From Marinimicrobium koreense (GTDB lineage: Bacteria; Pseudomonadota; Gammaproteobacteria; Pseudomonadales; Cellvibrionaceae): DNA of 64,000 nt. The notes beneath the pieces were generated by a model that made no database searches, had not been told where the DNA came from, and saw nothing but the letters and a program-made list of their open reading frames with translations. The number at the start of each line of letters is the position of its first letter. The first letter of the stretch is position 1. The position numbers and the translations under genes were made by a program. The stretch is from NCBI RefSeq assembly GCF_003762925.1, contig NZ_RJUK01000002.1, forward strand, positions 310,001 to 374,000, written 5' to 3'. Shown here one piece after another: positions 28,529-37,817 of the stretch.

Positions 28529-28553
28529 CCCGGAGGAAGTGAGAGCCTCCGGG
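28529..28553 (+). other. Hairpin between the MATE and GH28 genes
   Basis: CCCGGAGG and CCTCCGGG pair across nine bases, 70 bases after the MATE stop and 77 before the GH28 start. TTCGCCC follows, not a T tract, so it is only a weak terminator candidate. It could also be a leader structure of the GH28 message. Confidence 0.4.
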
Positions 28554-28629
28554 TTCGCCCGCACAGGGTGTACGCTACGCCAATAACCAAAAACAGCCAA
28601 CCATAGGGTTGTTTAACCGGGAGTAACCT

Positions 28630-30240
28630 ATGCATTCATCAACAACAGAACATCAGCGGAGGCCACTGCGGCGTCTGCATACCTGGCTGGTAGCCGGTGT
28701 ACTGGCCGCCATCAGCCTGCCTCTGGCAGCCCAGATGGGCCCTGTCCCACAAGAAATTGCGCCGCTGAGCCCGCCTTTTGAAATGCCTCAGCTCGAGCGG
28801 CCCAGCTTTCCCGACCGGACGTTCAACATTCGCGACTTTGGCGCGCGCGAAATGTCCAATGATCGTCGGAACCAGATTACCGATGCCGTGCACCAGGCCA
28901 TTGAAGCGGCCCACAGTGCTGGCGGCGGCCGGGTGCTGATCCCCAAAGGCAAGTGGCTCAGTGGCTCACTGCACCTCAAATCCAACATCAACCTGCACCT
29001 GGAAGAAGGGGCCGAGGTGCTGTTCAGCACCGATAAAGACGACTACCTGCCGGTGGTGCACCAACGGCACGAGGGCGTCGAAGCCTACAACTATGCACCG
29101 ATGATTTATGCGGCCAACGTCAGAAACGTGGCCATCACTGGCAAAGGCCTTCTGAACGCTCAGGGCGACCACTGGTGGGAGTGGTTCGAAGAGTACGGCC
29201 CACCGCCTCGTGGTATCGCCACCCAGGTGCCCCTGTCACGCCGCGACTGGGGTAAGGGCGCCGAGAAAGAAGGCATGCGCCCGAGCTTTATGGTGTTCTG
29301 GGAGTCCGAGGATATTCTGGTAGAGGGCGTGAAGCTGCTCGACTCACCGATGTGGAATGTGCACCTGATTTACAGCGAGAACATCATTGTTCGCGACGTG
29401 CGCATTGATAGCCTGCGCGCCCCCAATGGCGACGGCGTGGTCGTGGACTCCTCGAAAAATGTCCTGATCGAGTACAACCACTTCCAGACCGGTGACGATG
29501 CGGTGGTGCTGAAATCCGGCTTCAATGAAGAGGCCCTGAAAATCAACATCCCCACGGAAAACGTCGTCGTTCGTCATTTCGAAGCGAAAAATGTGCGCAC
29601 CGGCAGTGGTGGTGTGGTATTCGGTAGCGAAACCTCGGGTGGTATTCGCAATGTCTACGTGCACGACGCTTACTTTGACGGTGCGGATCGCGGCATCCGG
29701 TTCAAGACCGAGCGCGGCCGGGGCAATGTGATCGAGAACATTTTTGTGCGCGACGTGGTGATGAAGAACATCACCTATGAAGCGATCAATTTCAACAGCT
29801 TCTATACCGGCCCGGAGGCCATGGGCGTGGCTCCGACCGCCCGCAACATCCATATCAGTGACGTATCGATTGACGGTGTGCCCACCGCCATTTCACTGAT
29901 TGGCCTGCCCGAAAAATGGGTGGAGGATGTGACCCTGACCAATGTCACGGTGAAGAATGCTGAAATGGGTGCGCGTATCGTGCGCATGAAAAACCTGAAG
30001 ATGGAAAACGTCTCCATTGAGTCGGACTCCCTGGCCATGACCATTGATGATGCCTACGAGGTGCATCTCAATAACGTCAGCCTGAGTGATAATGTCAGCG
30101 GCGGCCCGCTGCGGGTTGAGGGCCGGTACTCCGGTGCGATTTTTATTGACGGCGGCAACATCAACGAAGATGAGGTCCAACTCGGCAGCGGTGTATCCGA
30201 AGAGGTGATCAATCCGGATACGCCGCCTCAGGTCTGGTAA
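28630..30240 (+). CDS. GH28 family polygalacturonase-like hydrolase
   Basis: This 536-residue secreted protein has a signal peptide cut after about SLPLAA. The right-handed beta-helix begins with the typical FNIRDFGAR...GGGRVLIPKGKWLSGSLHLKSNINLHLEEGA. Catalytic motifs: NGDGVVVD (about 264, first Asp), TGDDAVVLKSG (about 287, Asp pair) and RGIRFKT (about 354, substrate Arg/Lys). The third family motif, usually Gly-His-Gly, here reads TGSGGVVFGSE (about 323): the His is replaced by Ser. The enzyme probably acts on pectin, rhamnogalacturonan or a related acidic glycan from the chain end, but the missing His leaves activity and specificity open. GGGAG six bases before ATG 28630 fixes the start. 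It is a single gene. Confidence 0.88.
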   Translation: MHSSTTEHQRRPLRRLHTWLVAGVLAAISLPLAAQMGPVPQEIAPLSPPFEMPQLERPSFPDRTFNIRDFGAREMSNDRRNQITDAVHQAIEAAHSAGGGRVLIPKGKWLSGSLHLKSNINLHLEEGAEVLFSTDKDDYLPVVHQRHEGVEAYNYAPMIYAANVRNVAITGKGLLNAQGDHWWEWFEEYGPPPRGIATQVPLSRRDWGKGAEKEGMRPSFMVFWESEDILVEGVKLLDSPMWNVHLIYSENIIVRDVRIDSLRAPNGDGVVVDSSKNVLIEYNHFQTGDDAVVLKSGFNEEALKINIPTENVVVRHFEAKNVRTGSGGVVFGSETSGGIRNVYVHDAYFDGADRGIRFKTERGRGNVIENIFVRDVVMKNITYEAINFNSFYTGPEAMGVAPTARNIHISDVSIDGVPTAISLIGLPEKWVEDVTLTNVTVKNAEMGARIVRMKNLKMENVSIESDSLAMTIDDAYEVHLNNVSLSDNVSGGPLRVEGRYSGAIFIDGGNINEDEVQLGSGVSEEVINPDTPPQVW

Positions 30241-30252
30241 GGTATTGTTGAG

Positions 30253-30270
30253 CGGCACCGCTGGGTGCCG
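30253..30270 (+). terminator. Hairpin after the GH28 gene, likely terminator
   Basis: CGGCACC and GGTGCCG form a 7-base-pair stem with loop GCTG, 13 bases after the stop. The only T-rich stretch (TTTTGTTG) comes 10 bases later, so it is a weak intrinsic terminator. Confidence 0.4.
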
Positions 30271-30287
30271 TAGGTGAGCCTTTTGTT

Positions 30288-30322
30288 GCGGCGGGTGCGG
30301 CCTTTGGCCTTACCCGCCCTAC
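30288..30322. repeat. Palindromic intergenic repeat, copy D
   Basis: GGCGGGT and ACCCGCC enclose GCGGCCTTTGGCCTT, followed by CTAC, the family's outer arm. It lies between the convergent GH28 and tatD genes. Confidence 0.7.
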
Positions 30323-30336
30323 GCGACCGGACGGAC

Positions 30337-31125
30337 TCAGTTCCGGGGCAACTGGAAAAATTTCTCCGCGTTGTAAGCCGTTGTTTCCGCCAGGGCTTCA
30401 AACGATTCGTTGCGGCACTGTGCAATCTTCTCGATCACATAAGTCAGAAACGCCGGCTCGTTGCGATTGCCTTTGGGTTTTTTGGGCAGATTGTGAGGCG
30501 TCAGGTAGGGAGCATCGGTTTCCACCAACAGGCGATCGGCCGGAATCCGGCTCACCAGTTCGCGCAACTCGCCACCGCGCTTTTCATCACACACCCAACC
30601 GGTCACGCCGACATGGCAATCCAGTGACAGATAATCCTCCAACTCGTCCCCCGTACCGGTAAAGCAGTGCACTACGGCTCCCGGCAGTTGATCCCGGTAG
30701 CGACGAAGAATGGGCATAAACGCCGCGTGAGCATCCCGCTGATGCAGAAATACGGGTTTGCCGACGTCCGCCGCCAATGCCAATTGCGCTTCAAAGCAGG
30801 CCAACTGATCGGGGCGAGGGGAGAAATCACGGTTGAAGTCCAACCCACACTCCCCTATCGCCACCACCTGGGGCTGCTGTACCAGAGTCCGGAGCTGCTG
30901 CGCGGCCGCCTCATCCCAGGTTTTCGCCTCATGTGGGTGCACCCCGGCGGTCGCGAACAATCGCCGGCTATCCGACGCCGCCAGCGCCGCCGCGTCCCGG
31001 CTGCCCGCCACCGAGGTGCCGGTAATGATCAGCGCATTGATGCCCTGCGCCCAGGCGCTCTCCAGCACCTGCTCGCGGTCCTTGTTGAAACGGCCCGAGG
31101 TCAGATTCACTCCAATATCGATCAT
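30337..31125 (-). CDS. tatD: TatD family metal-dependent deoxyribonuclease
   Basis: This 262-residue cytosolic enzyme is a 3'-5' exonuclease of the amidohydrolase superfamily. It follows TatD itself rather than YcfH/YjjV: the N-terminus is MIDIGVNLTSGRFNKDREQVL. GVHPHEAKTW, GECGLDFNRDFSPR, FLHQRDAH, HCFTGTGDELE, ITGWVCDE-like VTGWVCDEKRGGELRELV and VETDAPYLTP carry the metal ligands and catalytic residues. GGAG lies seven bases before ATG 31125. The open frame upstream is unrelated sequence. It is divergent from the GGDEF-EAL gene. Confidence 0.95.
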   Translation of the reverse strand: MIDIGVNLTSGRFNKDREQVLESAWAQGINALIITGTSVAGSRDAAALAASDSRRLFATAGVHPHEAKTWDEAAAQQLRTLVQQPQVVAIGECGLDFNRDFSPRPDQLACFEAQLALAADVGKPVFLHQRDAHAAFMPILRRYRDQLPGAVVHCFTGTGDELEDYLSLDCHVGVTGWVCDEKRGGELRELVSRIPADRLLVETDAPYLTPHNLPKKPKGNRNEPAFLTYVIEKIAQCRNESFEALAETTAYNAEKFFQLPRN

Positions 31126-31274
31126 GATGACGCTCCCACTTGCAGAATCGGCGGCCATCATAGCAAAGCGTCGCTCAGCCTCTCGACTCGAATACTTGGC
31201 CAAACCGGCGCCGTTGCCGCTATACTCGCCAGTATGACCGACGCATCCCCCACCAGGGTTACCCACGGCTACCC

Positions 31275-34253
31275 ATGAATTTTCGCTCCCTTGAACAGCG
31301 CCACCCCAAAACCCTCAGTTGGATTGTGGCACTGGTGACCCTGATTGCCAGCGGCGCGCTGACCATCGCCTGGATGAGCAAGGAGCGAGACTCCCTGATT
31401 CGCGAGCAGCGACTGCTCGCCAGCACCCTGGCGGCCAACCACGCCCGAATCATTGAGGCCAACCTGCGCCATTCGCTCTCGGCGGCCTACACCCTGGCCA
31501 CCTACGTGCGCAACGTCCGCAATGTGGGGGAGCGGTTTCAGACCGTGACCGAGGACATGCTGCAACACTACCCGGATGTTCAGAGCCTGTCCCTGTCGCC
31601 GGGGGGCATCATTCGCTATGTGAGCCCGCTCGAGGACAACCGGGCGGCACTCGGCTTCAATCAGCTTGCCGATCCCGAGCAGGGACGGGAGAGTCGGCTG
31701 ACCCTCGAAGACAACGAGTTGAGAGTGGCCGGCCCCTTGCGCCTGGTCCAGGGCATGGACGGCATAGTCGCTCGCTATCCCGTGACGGTTAATGGCGCGT
31801 TCTGGGGCTTTGCCAACGTGACCCTGAGGTTGGACCGCCTGCTTGAGGTCGCCCGGCTCGACGAGCTGGAGCGCCAGGGGTACCACTATGAGTTGAAACG
31901 CCTGGAGCCGCCCCCCGGTGAGCCCGCCAACATCTCGGGCAATGCGCCTCAACCGCTGAATCAGCCGGTGGAACAGCGCATCGAGGTGCCCAACAACCCC
32001 TGGGTACTCTCCATTGCCCCGGCCCGCGGTTGGCTTCAGGGTTCCTGGTACTTCATGGCCTGGGGGACTGCTCTGCTCCTCCCTCTGCTACTGGGCTACC
32101 TCGCCAAGGTTCTGCTCGAACTGCGCTGGCACAAGCGCCACCTGGAGCGCGAAGTGGCCAACCGCACCGACGAGCTGTTGACCAGTCTGGACCGCTACCG
32201 TTCGTTGATCGCCGCCTCCAATACCGGTGCCTGGGAATACTTCCACGCCGACGATTACCTGGAGTGCAGTCCGGAATATTTTTCCATGCTGGGCCGCTAC
32301 CTGAGCGACTACCCAACGGACGGCCGCCCTAACCTGACCCAGGCCTGGGCCGAATTGATCCACCCCGAGGACCGCGCCAACGCCGTCGCCGTATTCAAGG
32401 ACTACATCGACCAGGGCGCCGAGGGCACCTACGAAAACCGCTTCCGGATGATACACGCCGATGGCCACTGGGTGTGGGTCCTGTCCCGGGGGCAGTCCCT
32501 GCGCAACGAAGAGGGAGAGTTGCGGGGCATTACTGTAGGCACCCACATTGATATTACCCAGCAGGTCCAGAGCGAGGCGCAGCTGGAGCTGGCGGCCAAG
32601 GTATTTGAGCGCGGCAGTGAAGGGGTGTTGATCACCGATGCCGAGCAGAAAATCGTCATGATCAATAACGCCTTTACCCGAATCACCGGCTACACCGAGG
32701 AAGAGGCCTTGGGTCAAACCCCCAAAATGCTCGCCTCCGGACGTCACGATCACGCTTTCTACCGGGAAATGTGGCACGACATCACCCGCCGCGGGTTCTG
32801 GCAGGGCGAGGTTTGGAACCGGCGCAAGAACGGTGAGATCTATCCGGAGTGGTTGAGCATCAGCCAGATCACCACCGACGATGGCGTGCCCACCTATTAC
32901 ATCGGTATTGTCAGTGACATCAGTCGGCTGAAAGAGGACCAGGAAGAGATTCACCGCCTGGCCTACTACGACCCGCTGACCAACCTGCCCAACCGCTCCC
33001 TGCTGGAAGAGCGCGCCGCTTTTGCCCTGAGGATCGCACAGCGCAACAACGATACCCTGGCGCTGCTGTTTCTGGACCTGGACAACTTCAAGAACATCAA
33101 CGACTCCCTGGGACACAAGGCCGGCGACCGACTGCTGCAGGCCTTTGCCGACCGCCTGCAGGGAATGGTGCGCGAGGAAGACACCTTCGCCCGCCCCGGC
33201 GGCGACGAGTTCATTCTGCTGCTGCCCGCCACCGATGCCAGCGGCGCAGCTCATGCCGCCCAGAAACTGTTATCGCTACTGAACCGCCCCTTCCGTATTG
33301 ACGGCTACGATCTTTCGGTTACCAGCTCCGTGGGCATCGCCCTGTACCCCGAAGACGGCACCCATCTGAGTGAGCTGTACACCAATGCCGATATCGCCAT
33401 GTACCGGGCCAAACAGAAAGGCCGCAACACCTACAGCTTTTTCACCCCCGAACTGCAGACCCATTACGTCCGGCTGATGCGAGTGGAGAATGCCTTGCGC
33501 CAGGCATTGGAGCACAATCAGTTCGAGCTGTACTACCAGCCTCAACAGGAATTGCACAGCGGCACCGTCATCGGTTTTGAGGCGCTACTGCGCTGGAACC
33601 ACCCCGACCTGGGACGGGTATCCCCGGCGGAATTCATTCCCATTGCCGAGAGCAGTGGGTTGATCGTGCCCATTGGTGAGTGGGTGCTACGCGAGGCCAC
33701 CCAGCAGTTGAGACGCTGGATTGACGCGGGGATCGCGCCGCCCAAAATGGCCATCAACCTGTCGGCTGCCCAGTTTCATCAGCCGAACTTGCCGGACATG
33801 GTGTTAAGTATTCTGGACGACGCCGCCCTGCCCCCGGAATACCTGGAGCTGGAGCTGACCGAGAGCATCACCATGGATGATCCCGAGCGGGCGGTCACCA
33901 TGATCAACCGCCTCCATGGGGCCGGCATCAGCCTGTCCATTGATGACTTCGGTACCGGCTACTCATCACTGAGCTATCTGAAGCGGTTCAAGATCAGCAA
34001 GCTGAAAATCGATCAGTCGTTTGTCCGCGACATTACCAATGACAACGACGATCGGGTGATCATCAGTACCATCATCACTCTGTCCCAGAGCCTGGGCTTG
34101 CGTGTCATCGCCGAAGGGGTGGAGACCCAGGCTCAGCGGGAATTTCTGCGCCGTCTCGGCTGCCACGACATACAGGGCTACCTGTTCAGCCGCCCGATCA
34201 ACGCCGCCGATGCGGAGGCGTTTTTGCGCGAGACGGTGGCGTCCCTGCGCTAA
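31275..34253 (+). CDS. Membrane GGDEF-EAL protein with CHASE-like and two PAS domains
   Basis: This 992-residue inner-membrane protein is built as follows. A first helix at about 14-34 and a periplasmic sensor of about 220 residues (CHASE-like: NVGERFQTVTEDMLQHYPDVQSLSLSPGGIIRYVSPLEDN) come first. A second helix lies at about 258-280, then a short coiled linker and two PAS domains (about 305-430 and 440-555; the second has ITDAEQKIVMINNAFTRITGYTEEE). The GGDEF domain has RPGGDEF near 640, with an I-site REED five residues before GGDEF. The EAL domain has GFEALLRW near 765, plus ELTESI, DDFGTGYSSLSYLKRF, KIDQSFV and AEGVET. Both catalytic domains look intact, so it could make or break cyclic di-GMP; net direction cannot be predicted. 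It is convergent with tamB, 18 bases apart. Confidence 0.93.
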   Translation: MNFRSLEQRHPKTLSWIVALVTLIASGALTIAWMSKERDSLIREQRLLASTLAANHARIIEANLRHSLSAAYTLATYVRNVRNVGERFQTVTEDMLQHYPDVQSLSLSPGGIIRYVSPLEDNRAALGFNQLADPEQGRESRLTLEDNELRVAGPLRLVQGMDGIVARYPVTVNGAFWGFANVTLRLDRLLEVARLDELERQGYHYELKRLEPPPGEPANISGNAPQPLNQPVEQRIEVPNNPWVLSIAPARGWLQGSWYFMAWGTALLLPLLLGYLAKVLLELRWHKRHLEREVANRTDELLTSLDRYRSLIAASNTGAWEYFHADDYLECSPEYFSMLGRYLSDYPTDGRPNLTQAWAELIHPEDRANAVAVFKDYIDQGAEGTYENRFRMIHADGHWVWVLSRGQSLRNEEGELRGITVGTHIDITQQVQSEAQLELAAKVFERGSEGVLITDAEQKIVMINNAFTRITGYTEEEALGQTPKMLASGRHDHAFYREMWHDITRRGFWQGEVWNRRKNGEIYPEWLSISQITTDDGVPTYYIGIVSDISRLKEDQEEIHRLAYYDPLTNLPNRSLLEERAAFALRIAQRNNDTLALLFLDLDNFKNINDSLGHKAGDRLLQAFADRLQGMVREEDTFARPGGDEFILLLPATDASGAAHAAQKLLSLLNRPFRIDGYDLSVTSSVGIALYPEDGTHLSELYTNADIAMYRAKQKGRNTYSFFTPELQTHYVRLMRVENALRQALEHNQFELYYQPQQELHSGTVIGFEALLRWNHPDLGRVSPAEFIPIAESSGLIVPIGEWVLREATQQLRRWIDAGIAPPKMAINLSAAQFHQPNLPDMVLSILDDAALPPEYLELELTESITMDDPERAVTMINRLHGAGISLSIDDFGTGYSSLSYLKRFKISKLKIDQSFVRDITNDNDDRVIISTIITLSQSLGLRVIAEGVETQAQREFLRRLGCHDIQGYLFSRPINAADAEAFLRETVASLR

Positions 34254-34271
34254 CGGTCCATGCAGCCAATT

Positions 34272-37200
34272 CTAGCGTTCGAATTTGTAGATCATGTCCA
34301 CGCTCTGGGTGACCCCGGACTCGGCTTCCAACCGCAACTCTTCGGTAATCTCATAGCGCAGCCCCAGACTGTTGGTCTGATCGAACAACCCGACAACGTA
34401 GCGGACAAACAGTCGCGGCGTCAGGTATTTGCCAATGTGCAGCGAGCTCTCGGTGACGTCATCTTCGGGCTGAATCCGAAACTCGTCGAGGCTGAAGGTT
34501 TCGGCGATTTCGGCGGTGATGAAGCCACTGCGCTCAAGCCCCAGTCCGCCGATGGCATTGATCAGCATGGAAGCATCCGCCGAGGAGGAGCTGTTGAGGG
34601 ACTTGCCGGTCAGCAGTATCGCCATGGCTTCACTGTCCGGCAGTGATGGGGTAGAAAATACGCGGCTGCGGGGCCTCTGCAAGGTGCCGCCAATTTCCAG
34701 GCCCGCGGTCACTTCATCCGCTTCGCGGGTAGCGCGAATGTCCAGCCCCGGATTGTCGTAGGGCCCCTGGAAGATCAAGCGGCCCCTTTCGATGTCCAGG
34801 TCCTGGCCATAGGCCTTATAGCGCCCCTCGGCCACTCCGACCTCACCCACGGTGAGCAGCCCCCGTTCAGGGTTTTGCAGTACCTGCAGCTCACCGGACA
34901 GACGGGCGGTCAGGCCGAACCCCTCAAAACGCACGTCATCGCCCAGGGCCAGATTCAGGTCCACGAACAACTGGGGACCTGTCGGTTCATCGCCATTGCC
35001 ATTGCGATCCTTCAGGACCACATCGTCCGACACCCGCGTCGCCGATTCCGGCAGGGATTTGAATTTCGCCAGCGCCTTGGGGATCACCGCATCGCCGCTG
35101 AGGTCAATGCGCTCGCGGTTCATGGTCAGTTGTAAATCCGGGCTCAGCAGTACCAGCAGCTCCCGGGTGTTGAGCGCCTGAAATCGGTCGCCGGTCAACT
35201 GAGCGGTTACCTGTCGATCCGCTCTCCACGGATTCTCGACCCTGCCCTCGAGCCGCAACTGTCCGTCGCCAGAGGTCACCTGCCCCTGCAGCGCCAACTG
35301 CTGCTCCATGGCGCGCGCCGAGAGCTGCAATCCCTGCAGGTTCAGCCCCACCGCCGGTACCTTGGCGGCGCCCTCGCGCAGAGTGATCTCACCGGTCAAC
35401 AACGGCTGACTGACCCGTCCTCCCAGCGTCATATCCGCCGACAGACGGCCCGCCACATCCTGCAACTGTGGCACCAGAGCCTCAAGCGGCGTCAGGGAGT
35501 CGATACCCGCCTGCAGGGTTCCCTCGAGAGCGCCACTATCCGTGGCCCAGTCGGCCTTCGCCTGGATGCGCCCAATCTCGCCCCAGTCGCTCTCCAGCAA
35601 TGCCTCGACTTTCTGATTCTGCCAGTCAGCCTCCAGACGGGTGGTCTGCCAGGGGTAGACCTCCTCATCATCTTCGCCGAACTGATAGCGCAAAGCCCCC
35701 TCTCGGGTTTCCAGTCTCAGCCGGGCATTGGCAGCCCCCGAGGCCGGCATCAGCAACTCCAGCCGGCCTTCCAGGGTGCCCTCAAGCGATACTTCGGGCT
35801 CCAGCCAACGCTGCGCCAGTCGAAGCGGCAATCCCTCAACCAGCGCCAGGGCACTGGCGCCGCCATCCGGTTGCCACTGTCCATCCAGGCAGATCCGCCC
35901 TTCCGGCGCCTCGGTGGCGGCAACCCCTTCCCGACGCTGCCAACGCGGCACCGGGCTCAGACAGAGCGACTGAACGACCACCTCGCGGGCCGACAGCACC
36001 AGAGGGGCCGGGCGATCGAGCTCCCACAGCAGGGGGTCGGGGGGCTCCAGATCCATGCGGGTCAAAGCCCCTTCCCAGCGCTCCTCACTGTAACCACCGG
36101 ACAGGGATGCGGCGGCGCTGCCCCAATGTTCGGAAACCAGAGCCAGATCCAACTGGTGCTCTTGCACCCGTCCCCGGCCCTCCAGCGATATCGTTTCAAG
36201 CGACTGCCCCGCCAGCGTCAAATCCGAAGCGCTCAACTGTGCGTTGAAGTCACCACCGGTGCGCGCCAGGCTAAGGTCCAACTGGCCCACCTGATAGTCC
36301 GTCCAGGCCAGGGACTGACCGTTCAAGGTCACCTCGCCTTGGGGGTCTTTCATCGGTCCGCTCAGCGTCATGTCCGCATTCAGGCTTCCCTGAAGGGCGG
36401 GGTCCAGCTGCGAGAGAATGGGCGCCTGCACTTGCGCCTGAAGGTCGAGCTGCTCCCCCAGGGCCCCGTTCAGGACCATCTGATTGGCCCCGAGCGCCAG
36501 TCTGAGCTCCCGGGTCAGCAGTCGCCCCTGTTCCACATCGATATCGCCACGCAATAGCAACGCCATGGCGCGCAACTGGCCGGCGACATTGAGGTCGGTT
36601 ACGGAGGCGCGCAGGTCGCCATCTACCTGCTGCCCCTCGCTATTGAACTGCCCCTCTATCTCTCCGGGCCAACCGGCGAGGGCTGGCACCGGCAGTTCGG
36701 CGGGATTTATTTTCTGGAACTCAACGCCCACATCCCATTCCAGTTGCGGCGCCCAGCGCAGTGTGCCGCTGGCATTCAGCCCTCCGTCGGGCAGGTCAAT
36801 GGCCAGAGTTTCCAGAGCCACGTGTTCGAGACTGCCGAGCCCTTTGGCACGAGCGTTCACCGACGGAAGACCCGGCCCCTGGCCAGAGAAGGCGACCTCC
36901 AGATGGTAATCGTTGAGCCAACCGGACAACTGCAGCCGTCCACCGGTTTCCAGCACCGGCCAGTCGGCGGGGAATAGTGTCGGTGGCAACAGCTGCTCCG
37001 GCCAGAGCGTATCCAGCACCAACTGTGGCTGGGTTTGTTCGTCATCCAGGTTGGGCCAGAAGCGAAGATCACTGGTCATGGTGGCCGGTGCGGTAAGACG
37101 GTGCTCGGCGGTGACGCTGGTCAGGTCGCCTTCGATATCCGCTTCCCCCCGAAAGGTCATGGGCTGTTCGCCCAACTCCGGCAGGGTGTAGCGCCAGGCC

Positions 37201-37817
37201 AACGCCAGATTCGAGTCATAGGGGTAGCGCAGTGCTGTGCGACCGTTAAGTCTCACCTCGAACTCCGGCCCCACCGCGGCAAGATCCCACACCCGCAGGT
37301 TGAAAGTTCCCAGACTGAGCGTGCCGCTGATGCCGTAGAGCTCGGTTACCTGTTCCTGCTGGTGGATGCGGATGTTGCGCAAGTCGACTCCACCCAATTC
37401 GATCCGCACCGGCAGCGCCAAGGTGGGCCACTCCCGAGGTCCGTCCGGTTCCGGGGCGGCCTCCTCCGCGGGGGGAGGCAAGTGTAATTCCACCGCACTG
37501 GCCCGCAGGGACTGCACCGACACGGCACTGTACAGCAACGCCAGAGGTTGCCAGCGGAAGGACAGATCTTCTATCCGATAATGTTGCTCCTCCAGCCGAT
37601 ATTCAACCCAGCCCAGGTCCAGCCCGGTAACCAGGTTGCCGCTCATCCGGTCAAAGGTCAGGGGCAACCGCTGGGCCACCTGATTCAGCGCCCAGCGGCT
37701 GCCGGGCTCGGTCGCCACGATCGCGGTGACCAGCGCCAACAGCAGAATCAATACCGCCAGGACGCTATAGAGCGTCCAGCGCAGGTATTTGAATGCCTTC
37801 CAGAACCAGGGCTTCAT
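34272..37817 (-). CDS. tamB: TamB, inner-membrane bridge protein of the TAM system
   Basis: This 1181-residue AsmA-like protein has one N-terminal helix (YSVLAVLILLLALVTAIVATEP). A very long periplasmic beta-taco follows that spans to the outer membrane, and the conserved DUF490 region lies at the C-terminus (GEVGVAEGRYKAYGQDLDIERGRLIFQGPYDNPGLDIRATRE ... LEAESGVTQSVDMIYKFER). TamB works with TamA in outer-membrane lipid transport and beta-barrel insertion. ATG 37817 overlaps the tamA stop in ATGA, so the pair is translationally coupled. The overlap decides the start. Confidence 0.95.
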   Translation of the reverse strand: MKPWFWKAFKYLRWTLYSVLAVLILLLALVTAIVATEPGSRWALNQVAQRLPLTFDRMSGNLVTGLDLGWVEYRLEEQHYRIEDLSFRWQPLALLYSAVSVQSLRASAVELHLPPPAEEAAPEPDGPREWPTLALPVRIELGGVDLRNIRIHQQEQVTELYGISGTLSLGTFNLRVWDLAAVGPEFEVRLNGRTALRYPYDSNLALAWRYTLPELGEQPMTFRGEADIEGDLTSVTAEHRLTAPATMTSDLRFWPNLDDEQTQPQLVLDTLWPEQLLPPTLFPADWPVLETGGRLQLSGWLNDYHLEVAFSGQGPGLPSVNARAKGLGSLEHVALETLAIDLPDGGLNASGTLRWAPQLEWDVGVEFQKINPAELPVPALAGWPGEIEGQFNSEGQQVDGDLRASVTDLNVAGQLRAMALLLRGDIDVEQGRLLTRELRLALGANQMVLNGALGEQLDLQAQVQAPILSQLDPALQGSLNADMTLSGPMKDPQGEVTLNGQSLAWTDYQVGQLDLSLARTGGDFNAQLSASDLTLAGQSLETISLEGRGRVQEHQLDLALVSEHWGSAAASLSGGYSEERWEGALTRMDLEPPDPLLWELDRPAPLVLSAREVVVQSLCLSPVPRWQRREGVAATEAPEGRICLDGQWQPDGGASALALVEGLPLRLAQRWLEPEVSLEGTLEGRLELLMPASGAANARLRLETREGALRYQFGEDDEEVYPWQTTRLEADWQNQKVEALLESDWGEIGRIQAKADWATDSGALEGTLQAGIDSLTPLEALVPQLQDVAGRLSADMTLGGRVSQPLLTGEITLREGAAKVPAVGLNLQGLQLSARAMEQQLALQGQVTSGDGQLRLEGRVENPWRADRQVTAQLTGDRFQALNTRELLVLLSPDLQLTMNRERIDLSGDAVIPKALAKFKSLPESATRVSDDVVLKDRNGNGDEPTGPQLFVDLNLALGDDVRFEGFGLTARLSGELQVLQNPERGLLTVGEVGVAEGRYKAYGQDLDIERGRLIFQGPYDNPGLDIRATREADEVTAGLEIGGTLQRPRSRVFSTPSLPDSEAMAILLTGKSLNSSSSADASMLINAIGGLGLERSGFITAEIAETFSLDEFRIQPEDDVTESSLHIGKYLTPRLFVRYVVGLFDQTNSLGLRYEITEELRLEAESGVTQSVDMIYKFER

